A stretch of DNA of 64,000 bases. Origin: an uncultured Bacilli bacterium (GTDB taxonomy: Bacteria > Bacillota_I > Bacilli_A > RF39 > UBA660). The stretch is taken from assembly GCA_934157235.1 (NCBI GenBank), contig CAKPHH010000003.1:1-64000 (forward strand), given 5' to 3'. The notes under the pieces are model-generated. The model worked only from the letters and a program-made list of their open reading frames with translations. It had not been told where the DNA came from and did no database searches. Positions within the stretch are counted from its first letter, which is position 1. Every line of letters begins with the position of its first letter. The translations under genes and the position numbers were made by a program. Shown here in pieces: positions 7,207 through 14,417 of this stretch.

Positions 7207-8745
7207 TTATCTTTTCTTAATTTCTTTCTTTATAAATTCTATAAACTCATCAATTGGTAAAGATACCATTTCTTCACTATTATATTTACGATAACTTATA
7301 AGATTATTATCTTTCTCATTATCGCCTAGAACAAGAGTATAAGGATTTTTCATAAGATTACTTTGTCTTAATTTTTTACCCAACGACTCTTTAGAATCAT
7401 CATATGAGACTCTTATATCTTCATTATTTAGAAGATTAAATATTTTTTGACAGTACTCATCGTGATACTTCATATTAACTGGAACAATATTTACTTGAAC
7501 TGGAGATAACCAAACTGGTAAAACTCCTTTAAATTGTTCAAGAATTAGAGCGATAAATCTTTCATAAGAGCCTAGGACTGCTCTATGAACCATAACAGGA
7601 TGAACTTTTTTTCCGTATTCGTCAATATAGTTTAAGTCGAATCTTTTAGGTAAGGCAAAATCTAGTTGAACAGTTGGTATTTGGACATCTCTTCCTAAAG
7701 CATCTTTAAACATGAAGTCTAATTTTGGACCATATAGAGCAGCTTCACCTTCACATCTTATAGCGTTCAAGTGTAGTTCATCAGATACTTCTTGAAGCAT
7801 CTTTTCACAGATATCCCAGTCAGCATTATCGCCAATATATTTTTCAGGATGTGAATAGTCTCTTACAGATAGTGAAACCCAAACATCATTCCATAGATTC
7901 ATTCTAGAATAAAAGTCTCTGATTAGGTTACAAATATTAATTACTTCATCTTTTACTTGGTCTACTCTACAGAATGAATGACCGTCTTCAACAGTAATAG
8001 CATAAACTCGCGATAAACTGTTTCCGACTGCTCCTGGTAGTTCGGCTCTATATTGTTTGTCGGACTCCATATATCTTATTGGTAAGTCTTTATAACTTCT
8101 TAGTTTTGATGCAAATATTTGAGTATGATGAGGACACTGAACTGGTTTTAAGACAAAGTTATGGCCTTTAGGTGATGAGACTCTAAATAGTTCATCATTA
8201 AATTTCTTAGCATGACCGGATACTTCAAATAAAGAAATATCGGCAAGAGCTGGACAACTTACCTTTTGAAAACCATATTTGCGACAGATTTTTTCTATTT
8301 CTTTTTGTAACTCATCTTTTATAATAGTTCCTCTTGGAGTATATAAAGGTAGTCCTCCACCAATATAGTCTGAAAAACAGAATAAATCTAAATCCTTACC
8401 AATCTTACGATGATCCCTAGATTTTGCATCTTCTAGAAATTCTAGATACTTATTTAACTCTTCCATACTTGAAAAGGCTTTACCAGAAATCCTAGAAATC
8501 ATTTCATTATTGGAGTTACCATCTAAATAGACTCCTGATATTCTTAATAGTTTTACATAACAATTTTTATCAAGACTGTTTATTTCTTGTTCTAAAGATG
8601 AAAAGTCATTTTCACTGATCTTTTTATTTGACTTAAATTCATAATAGAATTCAGTTTCATCAAAATATTTTTTATCAAGACTTAGGTCTTTTAAATTATT
8701 TTTTAATACTTGTTCTAATAATAGAACAGCTTTTTTATTTAACAT
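7207..8745 (-). CDS. thrS: Threonyl-tRNA synthetase, short form lacking TGS and editing domains
   Basis: This class II synthetase charges tRNA-Thr. After a ~110-residue N-terminal remnant comes the ThrRS junction RKIGKDLDLF, then the catalytic core. The zinc ligands are Cys in KPVQCPHH, His in VEDGHSF and His in VMVHRAVLGSYERF (motif 3). The C-terminal ~100 residues are the anticodon-binding domain (LSPVQVNIVPV). At 512 aa it is far below the usual ~640. The TGS domain is missing, and the N-terminal part lacks the HxxxH and CxxxH motifs of the editing site, keeping only the end of that domain (SGVYLDGNSNNEMISRI). The usual FTQDDAH block reads ITVEDGH. It should be unable to clear Ser-tRNA-Thr. 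Start follows AAGAAGGAAAAACT. Expression is set by the tandem leader upstream (8832-9263). Confidence 0.9.
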   Translation of the reverse strand: MLNKKAVLLLEQVLKNNLKDLSLDKKYFDETEFYYEFKSNKKISENDFSSLEQEINSLDKNCYVKLLRISGVYLDGNSNNEMISRISGKAFSSMEELNKYLEFLEDAKSRDHRKIGKDLDLFCFSDYIGGGLPLYTPRGTIIKDELQKEIEKICRKYGFQKVSCPALADISLFEVSGHAKKFNDELFRVSSPKGHNFVLKPVQCPHHTQIFASKLRSYKDLPIRYMESDKQYRAELPGAVGNSLSRVYAITVEDGHSFCRVDQVKDEVINICNLIRDFYSRMNLWNDVWVSLSVRDYSHPEKYIGDNADWDICEKMLQEVSDELHLNAIRCEGEAALYGPKLDFMFKDALGRDVQIPTVQLDFALPKRFDLNYIDEYGKKVHPVMVHRAVLGSYERFIALILEQFKGVLPVWLSPVQVNIVPVNMKYHDEYCQKIFNLLNNEDIRVSYDDSKESLGKKLRQSNLMKNPYTLVLGDNEKDNNLISYRKYNSEEMVSLPIDEFIEFIKKEIKKR

Positions 8746-8831
8746 AGTTTTTCCTTCTTTCTTTATTTTACTTTTGAAAGTGAGTTTTTCGTGTTAGTTT
8801 CCGTTTCCGTCATTTTAACCATCTCCTTTAT

Positions 8832-9055
8832 AAAGAAAAAGAGAATGATACCATATAGGAGTGCAAAGCACGGTACCATCCTCTTCTTTTACTTAATTTA
8901 TTTAACCGTTGTAGCGGGAAGCATTTTCATACTCAACTTAATAGGTAGTAATTATTAAGAATATTTATTATCTTACACCAAATGATAACTCTCTTTAAAA
9001 TATTTACTTAATAATCGTGTCCTATATCATAGTCTTTATATTATTTTATTATTGT
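8832..9055 (-). promoter_or_regulatory. T-box riboswitch, Thr type, with terminator
   Basis: On the minus strand the T-box core GATGGTACCGTGC is at 8868-8880. GAGGATGGTACC (8872-8883) and GGTATCATTCTC (8841-8852) form the terminator, followed by TTTTTCTTT. Stem I lies upstream, with AGAGAG, a GGTG distal element and the string ACTACC at 8944-8949, which offers Thr codons (ACU, ACC) as specifier. Known T-boxes read uncharged tRNA through specifier and T-box pairing. The exact specifier is inferred. Confidence 0.8.
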
Positions 9056-9060
9056 TTATT

Positions 9061-9090
9061 AAAAAAGTCTACTATTAATTATAGTAGACT
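9061..9090 (-). terminator. First terminator in the thrS leader
   Basis: A perfect 10-bp stem AGTCTACTAT / ATAGTAGACT with loop AATTA is followed by TTTTTT. It lies 32 bases after the stop of the Thr-rich leader ORF and before the T-box, so transcription must pass two terminators to reach thrS unless a second promoter lies between them. Confidence 0.75.
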
Positions 9091-9121
9091 CCTTAATTTG
9101 AAATTATACAAATAATTCTTA

Positions 9122-9205
9122 TTAAACAAGACTAAAACAATCAATAGTAATAATTGATTTTAATGTAGATGTAGTAGTTGTCGTTATTAATTGATTGTTT
9201 TTCAT
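9122..9205 (-). CDS. Thr-rich leader peptide of thrS, 27 aa
   Basis: The ORF begins MKNNQLITTTTTSTLKS and ends IDCFSLV before TAA. Seven of 27 codons are Thr, five of them consecutive (ACG ACA ACT ACT ACA). It has AAAGGGAGAA six to seven bases before ATG and a consensus promoter upstream. The codons for NNQL and IDCF contain a perfect 12-bp inverted repeat, AAAACAATCAAT (9190-9201) and ATTGATTGTTTT (9134-9145), that would enclose the Thr codons in a hairpin loop. The position before a terminator and threonyl-tRNA synthetase fits a peptide attenuator that senses Thr-tRNA. The Lys leader at 14306-14392 has the same frame. Confidence 0.75.
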   Translation of the reverse strand: MKNNQLITTTTTSTLKSIITIDCFSLV

Positions 9206-9234
9206 TTTAAATTCTCCCTTTCAAAAGTACTTAG

Positions 9235-9263
9235 ATTTTAACATCTTTTATTTTATTTGTCAA
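9235..9263 (-). promoter_or_regulatory. Promoter of the thrS leader
   Basis: TTGACA at 9258-9263, 17 bases, TAAAAT at 9235-9240. Transcription would start just before the ribosome binding site of the Thr-rich leader ORF. Confidence 0.75.
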
Positions 9264-9287
9264 ATTTGACACTAGCACCATTGATAA

Positions 9288-10226
9288 TTATTGGTTTTGA
9301 ATTTGATTATTTTGAACTGATTGAACGTTGTTAAGTTGTTGATTTGGAATGTTATTTTGAACAGTTTGTATATTTTGATTAGGCTGAACTGGTACACTAC
9401 TCATATCAATGTTTGTTGGTGTAAAGGATTGCCCCATATTATTTATGGTTGTTGAAGACTGAAACATATTATTGTTTAGAGCATTTTGGATTGGTTGATT
9501 ATAATAGTCAGTGGATTGATTACCAGATAAACGATTTATTTCAAAATCAATGAAATAATTACTTGGATTAGATTCATCTATAACTAAATCAACCATGCCA
9601 TCAGTATCAATTAATTTTCGATCGTGTCTTGGATCACCTTTTAATTTTACTTTTTCCCCAGATGGTAAAATGTAGTCTACAACTGGTCTTTTTATCTTTA
9701 CATTATTAACGGCCATTCCTGTATTTTCAAGATAATATGGAAGATTTTTTACTAATTTACCATTACTATTTAAGGCATTTATTTGTTTTATTCTTTTATT
9801 GATTTTAAGCATATTAACAATTCCTATTACAATCATGATAATAGGTAGTATAGTAAATATTAAAACAAATGAATTTCCAGATTTAGAATACGAAGTCATA
9901 CATTTAGATGGATTTTTAGAATCATAGTAGACTATTCTTTGACTATCGCTTGGTGGGGTATTTGAAGATATGGTTGACTTACAAGTGTAGGCAGTACCAT
10001 TAACCTCATAATGATAAATTGGAGAATACATAATTTTATCATCACTATTATAATGCGGATTTTCCTCTATTTTAGTAGCTTCTACTTGATAATCTAAACT
10101 TTTATATTTAACTTGGCCTGCTACACCTATTATGCCAAATACAATAAAAAGAATAATACCTATAACAACAAAAAGTAGAAAAAACTTTTTACCCTTTTTT
10201 ACATTTTTTACATCAATATCATACAT
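9288..10226 (-). CDS. DUF3592-type membrane protein with Asn/Gln-rich tail
   Basis: Two membrane segments, at about residues 14-36 and 119-139, bracket a ~75-residue outside domain that ends in RIVYYDSKNPSKC, the signature of DUF3592-like proteins. A second soluble domain (residues 150-225) repeats the theme with VVDYILPSGEKVKL and DESNPSNYFIDFE. The last ~80 residues are low-complexity Asn, Gln, Pro and Val (NNIPNQQLNNVQS). Function of the family is unknown. The ribosome binding site AGAGGTG lies in one arm of a 13-bp inverted repeat (10231-10314), which may mask it in read-through transcripts from mtnN. It lies directly upstream of the thrS leader promoter. Confidence 0.7.
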   Translation of the reverse strand: MYDIDVKNVKKGKKFFLLFVVIGIILFIVFGIIGVAGQVKYKSLDYQVEATKIEENPHYNSDDKIMYSPIYHYEVNGTAYTCKSTISSNTPPSDSQRIVYYDSKNPSKCMTSYSKSGNSFVLIFTILPIIMIVIGIVNMLKINKRIKQINALNSNGKLVKNLPYYLENTGMAVNNVKIKRPVVDYILPSGEKVKLKGDPRHDRKLIDTDGMVDLVIDESNPSNYFIDFEINRLSGNQSTDYYNQPIQNALNNNMFQSSTTINNMGQSFTPTNIDMSSVPVQPNQNIQTVQNNIPNQQLNNVQSVQNNQIQNQ

Positions 10227-10230
10227 TTAA

Positions 10231-10314
10231 AAACACCTCTTATTTTTCTTAATTTTATCATACTAACAATAGTTAGAGTATTAATATAATTAATTATTTT
10301 TATAAGAGGTGTTT
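10231..10314. repeat. 13-bp inverted repeat around the DUF3592 ribosome binding site
   Basis: AAACACCTCTTAT at 10231-10243 and ATAAGAGGTGTTT at 10302-10314 are perfect inverted repeats 58 bases apart. On the minus strand the downstream arm holds the AGAGGTG ribosome binding site of the 9288-10226 gene. The upstream arm is its complement. Confidence 0.55.
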
Positions 10315-10338
10315 TTTTTTTGACATAGTTTTGTAAAG

Positions 10339-11031
10339 TTAATTAAGATTTATATTTTTTAAAACTTCATTCATCATATTGGCAACTTTTTTAGAACTTT
10401 CAGTTAAGAACTCTTCATAGACCATGGTGTTATTTTTACCAGGAATATCAGAAATACTGCGAATAACAAGAAATGGAATATGATTTAGGAAACATACTTG
10501 AGCAATACTAGCTCCTTCCATTTCAACAGCTAAAGCATTAAATTTTTTATTTATTTTAGTACTCATATTAATATCCGTACAAAAGATGTCACCTGAAGCA
10601 ATAGTACCTATTTTTATGGTGTTATCTTTATGGGAATTTTTGGCGATACTTAATAAGTATTCATCACAGTTTATAAATTTACCAACATTAGGAATATAGC
10701 CTTTTTCATGATCAAACGCAGTTATATCAAAATCGTGTTGAACCAGTTTATCAGCAACGACAATATCTAAAACATTTAAGTCTTGTGCTAGACCTCCGGC
10801 TACTCCAATGTTAAAAATACAATCAACATCCATATTGTCAATTAAAATTTGAGTAGTACGAGCAGCATTTACTTTACCAACGCCAGACTCAACTAAAATA
10901 CATTTTATATTATTAATGATACCTTCATAAAAATTTAGTTCAAATATTTTATATTCATTAGTTATTTCCAAATATTCTTTTAAGGCATCTAGTTCTTCTT
11001 TCATAGCAAAAATTATTCCTATTTTGTTCAT
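10339..11031 (-). CDS. mtnN: 5'-methylthioadenosine/S-adenosylhomocysteine nucleosidase
   Basis: The enzyme splits MTA and SAH into adenine plus methylthioribose or ribosylhomocysteine, in the SAM recycling pathway in the cytosol. Family marks are the start IGIIFAMKEELDAL with the catalytic Glu, NIGVAGGL at about residue 77, AVEMEGASIAQV at about 168-180 with the substrate-binding Met-Glu, and the catalytic Asp in IRSISDIPG. At 230 aa it is the usual length. It starts after GGAGTTGAAGTAAAT. The next gene downstream is the DUF3592 membrane protein. Nothing suggests a special role. Confidence 0.93.
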   Translation of the reverse strand: MNKIGIIFAMKEELDALKEYLEITNEYKIFELNFYEGIINNIKCILVESGVGKVNAARTTQILIDNMDVDCIFNIGVAGGLAQDLNVLDIVVADKLVQHDFDITAFDHEKGYIPNVGKFINCDEYLLSIAKNSHKDNTIKIGTIASGDIFCTDINMSTKINKKFNALAVEMEGASIAQVCFLNHIPFLVIRSISDIPGKNNTMVYEEFLTESSKKVANMMNEVLKNINLN

Positions 11032-11089
11032 ATTTACTTCAACTCCATGAAATTATTTTATCATATAAGTTTCATAATTTAATATTAAA

Positions 11090-11254
11090 TTACTCTTCAA
11101 TTGTAAAATAGATATTAGCAAAGTACTCTTCATTTATTTCTAAAGGATTATCGTTAAGATTTAGTAATGGGCCTTTTTCTTTAGAATATGTTAGAGTTAT
11201 ATCATTCTTTAAATAAATGTAAGTAATTTCATTATTTTCCTCTAAATAATTAGT
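11090..11254 (-). pseudogene. 54-codon open remnant without a start
   Basis: The minus strand is open for 54 codons, reading EENNEITYIYLKNDITLTYS, then GPLLNLNDNPLEINEEYFAN and ending FTIEE. No ATG, GTG or TTG with a ribosome binding site begins it; a TAA precedes it. The amino-acid pattern looks like real protein, so it is probably the C-terminal end of a lost gene. The rest of 11032-11301 holds only the terminator at 11266-11296. Confidence 0.4.
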
Positions 11255-11265
11255 TTATTATTAAG

Positions 11266-11296
11266 AAAAAAGACATTCAGATTAAATGTCTTTTTG
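11266..11296. terminator. Intrinsic terminator after the EVE-HNH gene
   Basis: AAAGACATT and AATGTCTTT pair around a short loop, with A-run and T-run on either side. In the minus direction it ends the 11302-12147 gene. Confidence 0.6.
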
Positions 11297-11301
11297 TGTT
11301 T

Positions 11302-12147
11302 TTAAAGGTCTATTTTATATATTTCGTATAACCATTCTAGAGTAGCTAGACCATGTTTTAATTCAGTGAAGTTGTTATCAAAGTAGGACTTATTTTTGTT
11401 GTAAAGATAAGCTATTTTTTCTTTTTTTATGGAATCTTTACCATGATGAATTTCTCTATGGCAAGTTGGACAGAGATTGAAAATGTTTTGTTCGTTTTCA
11501 ATTGTAGCAGCAATGCTTGCATGTTTAGCAATATTTTTACTTATTTGATTTCTTTCAACTAAGTGATGCCTTTCGATGTAGTAAAAACCATTCTTCTCAA
11601 TAAAAGTTTTATGATTTCTTTTCTTATCATTACTAAATTCGCATAGACAATAACCATTATTAAAGTAATCATTAATAGTTGTTAGTTTGCTTCTTGGAGT
11701 TTGATCATTTTCTAAATCAGTTGTTAGTTTTTGATAGTTTTCTGTTAAATTTACATAGCCTTGAAAATGATAAGCTTCATTAAAACCATATACTTCTTTT
11801 AGATTTTTACAACTATATTTTTCCTTATCTTCTAGAGCGATAGATCTTAGTTTTACTTTCATACCTAAAAGACCTTTTTCATTATCATAAATTAAGGGAG
11901 TTTGTTTGAGTGGATAATCTGATTCTACTACTATTCCTTTTAAAATAATTCTAGAAGTTAAATCTGGTAAATTAGAATAATAAAAGTAACAGATATCGCC
12001 TTTTTTTACTTTATGATTACCAATTTTCCAACGGACTACACCATCTTCCTTATTAGTACTTGTTTCTTTTTCTTCTTCGATTAGTCTCGAAAAATCGTCA
12101 TATCTTGTATTAGCAACAAAAAGATGAACATTTGGTTTTTCTCGCAT
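11302..12147 (-). CDS. EVE/PUA-like domain fused to HNH endonuclease
   Basis: Residues 1-120 look like an EVE (PUA-superfamily) domain: VHLFVANTRY, VRWKIGNHKVKKGDICYFYY, then a beta-rich part ending MKVKLRSIAL. These domains flip out and read modified bases. Residues 190-270 are an HNH nuclease: catalytic His in YYIERHHLVER, Asn in FNLCPTCH and His in REIHHG. The CPTC knuckle suggests structural zinc, though the second Cys pair is not clear. EVE-HNH fusions are known as modification-dependent (type IV) restriction enzymes that cut DNA with hydroxymethylated or methylated bases, so defence against modified phage DNA is likely; the target base is unknown. It starts after GTAGGTGTAAACT. An ASCH protein, also PUA-like, is encoded just upstream. 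Confidence 0.7.
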   Translation of the reverse strand: MREKPNVHLFVANTRYDDFSRLIEEEKETSTNKEDGVVRWKIGNHKVKKGDICYFYYSNLPDLTSRIILKGIVVESDYPLKQTPLIYDNEKGLLGMKVKLRSIALEDKEKYSCKNLKEVYGFNEAYHFQGYVNLTENYQKLTTDLENDQTPRSKLTTINDYFNNGYCLCEFSNDKKRNHKTFIEKNGFYYIERHHLVERNQISKNIAKHASIAATIENEQNIFNLCPTCHREIHHGKDSIKKEKIAYLYNKNKSYFDNNFTELKHGLATLEWLYEIYKIDL

Positions 12148-12210
12148 AGTTTACACCTACTTCATATAGTATTCCTAAGATGATTATAGCATATTTTTGA
12201 CTGGTAAAAA

Positions 12211-12243
12211 TAAAAAGACTTAAGATTATTTTCCTAAGTCTTT
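12211..12243 (-). terminator. Intrinsic terminator after the ASCH gene
   Basis: AAAGACTTA pairs with TAAGTCTTT and runs into TTTTTATTTTT on the minus strand. The 5' arm overlaps the ASCH stop codon, so the ASCH gene and the EVE-HNH gene are probably separate transcripts. Confidence 0.6.
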
Positions 12244-12631
12244 AATATGTCCAAATACCTAACTTTCCCTTAGCTTTAATTTTTTCTACAGGAGTTATAT
12301 TTTCTAGAATCCAAGCATATCTACTTACTTCATAGATACCTAGTAAGTACTCAGTCTTATTATTTTTCTTAATATCATTTATAAACTCTTCCGTCATATA
12401 GATACAGTCTTTTAAATTACATTTGCAAATTATGTAACCATAGTTTAGAGGAATATTTTTGACAAAAGACATTAGTTCTTTATTTTCTCTCCATATTTTA
12501 GGAATTTTAGTTAGAGAGGCATGGATATATAATTCACCTCGATAAGATGTTTTCCAAGAACGTGTTTCAATATGTTTAATATTTGAAGATATTAGACTAG
12601 CAAATGGTTCTGTTATACTTAAAACTTTCAT
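12242..12631 (-). CDS. ASCH domain protein
   Basis: The start LSITEPFASLISSNIKHIET with RSWKTSYRGELYIHAS is the ASCH signature, a PUA-like fold that binds RNA or nucleosides. Some small members hydrolyse N4-acetylcytidine. It is 129 aa, the size of a single-domain ASCH protein. It begins after AGAGGAGTACTAAT and lies 28 bases downstream of lysK. A second, more diverged PUA-like protein is at 28974-29333. Its exact role is unknown; the link to lysK is position only. Confidence 0.82.
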   Translation of the reverse strand: MKVLSITEPFASLISSNIKHIETRSWKTSYRGELYIHASLTKIPKIWRENKELMSFVKNIPLNYGYIICKCNLKDCIYMTEEFINDIKKNNKTEYLLGIYEVSRYAWILENITPVEKIKAKGKLGIWTY

Positions 12632-12659
12632 ATTAGTACTCCTCTACTTGTTTATAATT

Positions 12660-14213
12660 CTATATTAATTCTTTTACTTTATCTTTATCAAGAGCTAATA
12701 AGAATAATCCTAATTTTGGACCTTTAGAAGTACCTAGGAGAAGGTTGTATAAGATTTGGAAATATCTTTTTTGAGTAGATTTTAATTCTTCTTCAGATAA
12801 ATCATTTGTTTTTACAACACTATACAATTCTTTTTGGAGATCTTCTGAGGATTGATAAGTGTTTTCTAAGATTTTTTTGGTTTTTTCTAACCATAATTTT
12901 TCTTCGGAAGTTAGAGAGTTATATACTTCAGTATTTTTCTCCTCTAATAATTTTACTTGATAGTCTTTACCATAACTTTCAACCCAATATTTTGCACGAG
13001 CTAGTCTTTCGGCATACTCTTTAGTATTACAATTAATATTTTCTTTTTCAAGAAGTTCTTTTAATAAATCTTCATTGTAATTTACTATAGGAAGGAAGGT
13101 TGCTAGATAACTAAAATTGGGATTATTTAGATAATCTTCTGTAACTCCAGTTTGTTCTATAATAGCTCTATTTTTATCATCAATGGTATTATTAAAGTAC
13201 ATTTTTACATAACGATCAAATTCACCATAATATCTAATAACATCATTATCTAGAGCTATATCAAATGAGTGCATAGGATCATATTTAGCATAGAACCAAA
13301 GAATAATATTTTTATCATAAACTTTTAAAAGATCGGTTAGAGTTAAAACATTTCCTTTAGAAGAAGACATTTTAGCTCCTCCACCTTTTATACCAATAAA
13401 GTTATAAGGAGTAAATACAGGCGGTTCATAATTATAAATTTCTCTTACTACTCTTTCAGATACAGCTTTACTACCGTTAGCAGCAGAATGATCCATACCG
13501 GCAGTTTCAAATGTTACTTTTTCAACCATCCAACGCATAGGCCAATCTACTTTCCATTGAAGTTTAATATTAGTAGCTGTATTAACATTTAGATTAGAAG
13601 AATATCCACAAGCACATTCATAAGATACATCTCCAGATATTTCATCATAGAAAAATATTTTAGTTGAGTCTTTATGACAAGTTGGACAATAAATACTTAT
13701 TGGATAATAGTTTTCTTTTTCTTCAATAGTTGCTTCTTGCGTTCTAAATGCATCAATAATAGAAAATATTTCTTTTCTTCTATCCATAGCTACTTTGATA
13801 TATTCATTATATCTACCAGATTGATATTCCTTAGTTTGATAAATACACTCAACTTCAATACCCATTTCTTTTAATTCGTTTAAGAATCTATTTTCCATGT
13901 ATGTGGCATAAGACTCATTTTCTGTGTATGGACTTGGTAAATCTGTATATGGCATACCAATATATTTTTCATAACTTTTATCAATATTTCCTGGTACTTT
14001 TCTGAAACGATCATACTCATCAAATGATAAAATATAACGAACTTTTTTACCTAATTTTTTCAATTCTTGTGCAACTAAATATGGAGTTGCGATTTCTCTA
14101 AAGTTACCGATATGGACATAGCCTGAGGGACTAACTCCAGAGGCAACAGTATAAACTTCTTCATTTGGTCTTTCTCTAATAATTCTTAAGGCTACTTCTC
14201 TTGCCCAATTCAT
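12660..14213 (-). CDS. lysK: Lysyl-tRNA synthetase, class I
   Basis: This enzyme charges tRNA-Lys but belongs to class I, unlike the class II LysS of most bacteria. The HIGH box is GYVHIGNF at about residue 20, and the KMSKS box is KMSSSKGN at about residue 285. Two CxxC-type pairs, CPTCH and ECACG, form the zinc knuckle in the connective region. The C-terminal ~150 residues are the helical anticodon domain. I choose the ATG at 14213 (MNWAREVALRI), which follows AAAGGAATGATTAAA. An upstream in-frame ATG at 14240 falls inside the U-tract of the attenuator and is not credible. The gene is under a Lys-containing leader peptide and terminator (14234-14446). Confidence 0.93.
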   Translation of the reverse strand: MNWAREVALRIIRERPNEEVYTVASGVSPSGYVHIGNFREIATPYLVAQELKKLGKKVRYILSFDEYDRFRKVPGNIDKSYEKYIGMPYTDLPSPYTENESYATYMENRFLNELKEMGIEVECIYQTKEYQSGRYNEYIKVAMDRRKEIFSIIDAFRTQEATIEEKENYYPISIYCPTCHKDSTKIFFYDEISGDVSYECACGYSSNLNVNTATNIKLQWKVDWPMRWMVEKVTFETAGMDHSAANGSKAVSERVVREIYNYEPPVFTPYNFIGIKGGGAKMSSSKGNVLTLTDLLKVYDKNIILWFYAKYDPMHSFDIALDNDVIRYYGEFDRYVKMYFNNTIDDKNRAIIEQTGVTEDYLNNPNFSYLATFLPIVNYNEDLLKELLEKENINCNTKEYAERLARAKYWVESYGKDYQVKLLEEKNTEVYNSLTSEEKLWLEKTKKILENTYQSSEDLQKELYSVVKTNDLSEEELKSTQKRYFQILYNLLLGTSKGPKLGLFLLALDKDKVKELI

Positions 14214-14233
14214 TTTAATCATTCCTTTCATGT

Positions 14234-14275
14234 AAAACAAAAACGACCTAAAACATAAGATTGTTCTAGGCCGTT
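14234..14275 (-). terminator. Attenuator terminator in front of lysK
   Basis: On the minus strand AACGGCCTAGAAC pairs with GTTTTAGGTCGTT (13 bp, two G-U) around an 8-nt loop, followed by TTTTGTTTT. Part of its 5' half, CTAGAACAATC at 14259-14269, can instead pair with GATTGTTTTAG (14322-14332) near the end of the leader ORF, giving an 11-bp antiterminator with one G-U pair. Confidence 0.8.
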
Positions 14276-14305
14276 TTTTATTTCTATTTCTTCAATATTT
14301 TTTAG

Positions 14306-14392
14306 CTACTTTGAAGATACACTAAAACAATCAATATTAGTTATTGACTTATTGTTCTTCTTGCTAGATTTTACTAATTGATTGTTTAACAT
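14306..14392 (-). CDS. Lys-containing leader peptide of lysK, 28 aa
   Basis: The ORF begins MLNNQLVKSSKKNNKSIT and ends IDCFSVSSK before TAG. Five codons are Lys, four of them within eight positions. AAAGGAAGAAAAACT precedes the ATG and a consensus promoter lies just upstream. Segment 1 (AAACAATCAAT, 14377-14387) pairs with segment 2 (ATTGATTGTTT, inside IDCF). Segment 2 can alternatively pair with segment 3 in the terminator 5' arm. Segments 1 and 3 share AACAATC, and 2 and 4 share GTTTTAG, exactly as expected for classical ribosome-stalling attenuation. The peptide frame NNQL...IDCFS is shared with the thrS leader. Confidence 0.78.
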   Translation of the reverse strand: MLNNQLVKSSKKNNKSITNIDCFSVSSK

Positions 14393-14417
14393 AGTTTTTC
14401 TTCCTTTCGTTTTTTAA

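Noticed and set aside
10260..10280. CTAAC-TATT-GTTAG hairpin as an operator
   Set aside because: A five-base stem in AT-rich DNA is expected by chance; only the larger 13-bp repeat around it is kept.
14238..14240. Upstream ATG as the lysK start
   Set aside because: It lies within the U-tract of the attenuator terminator and has no ribosome binding site. The ATG at 14213 has one.
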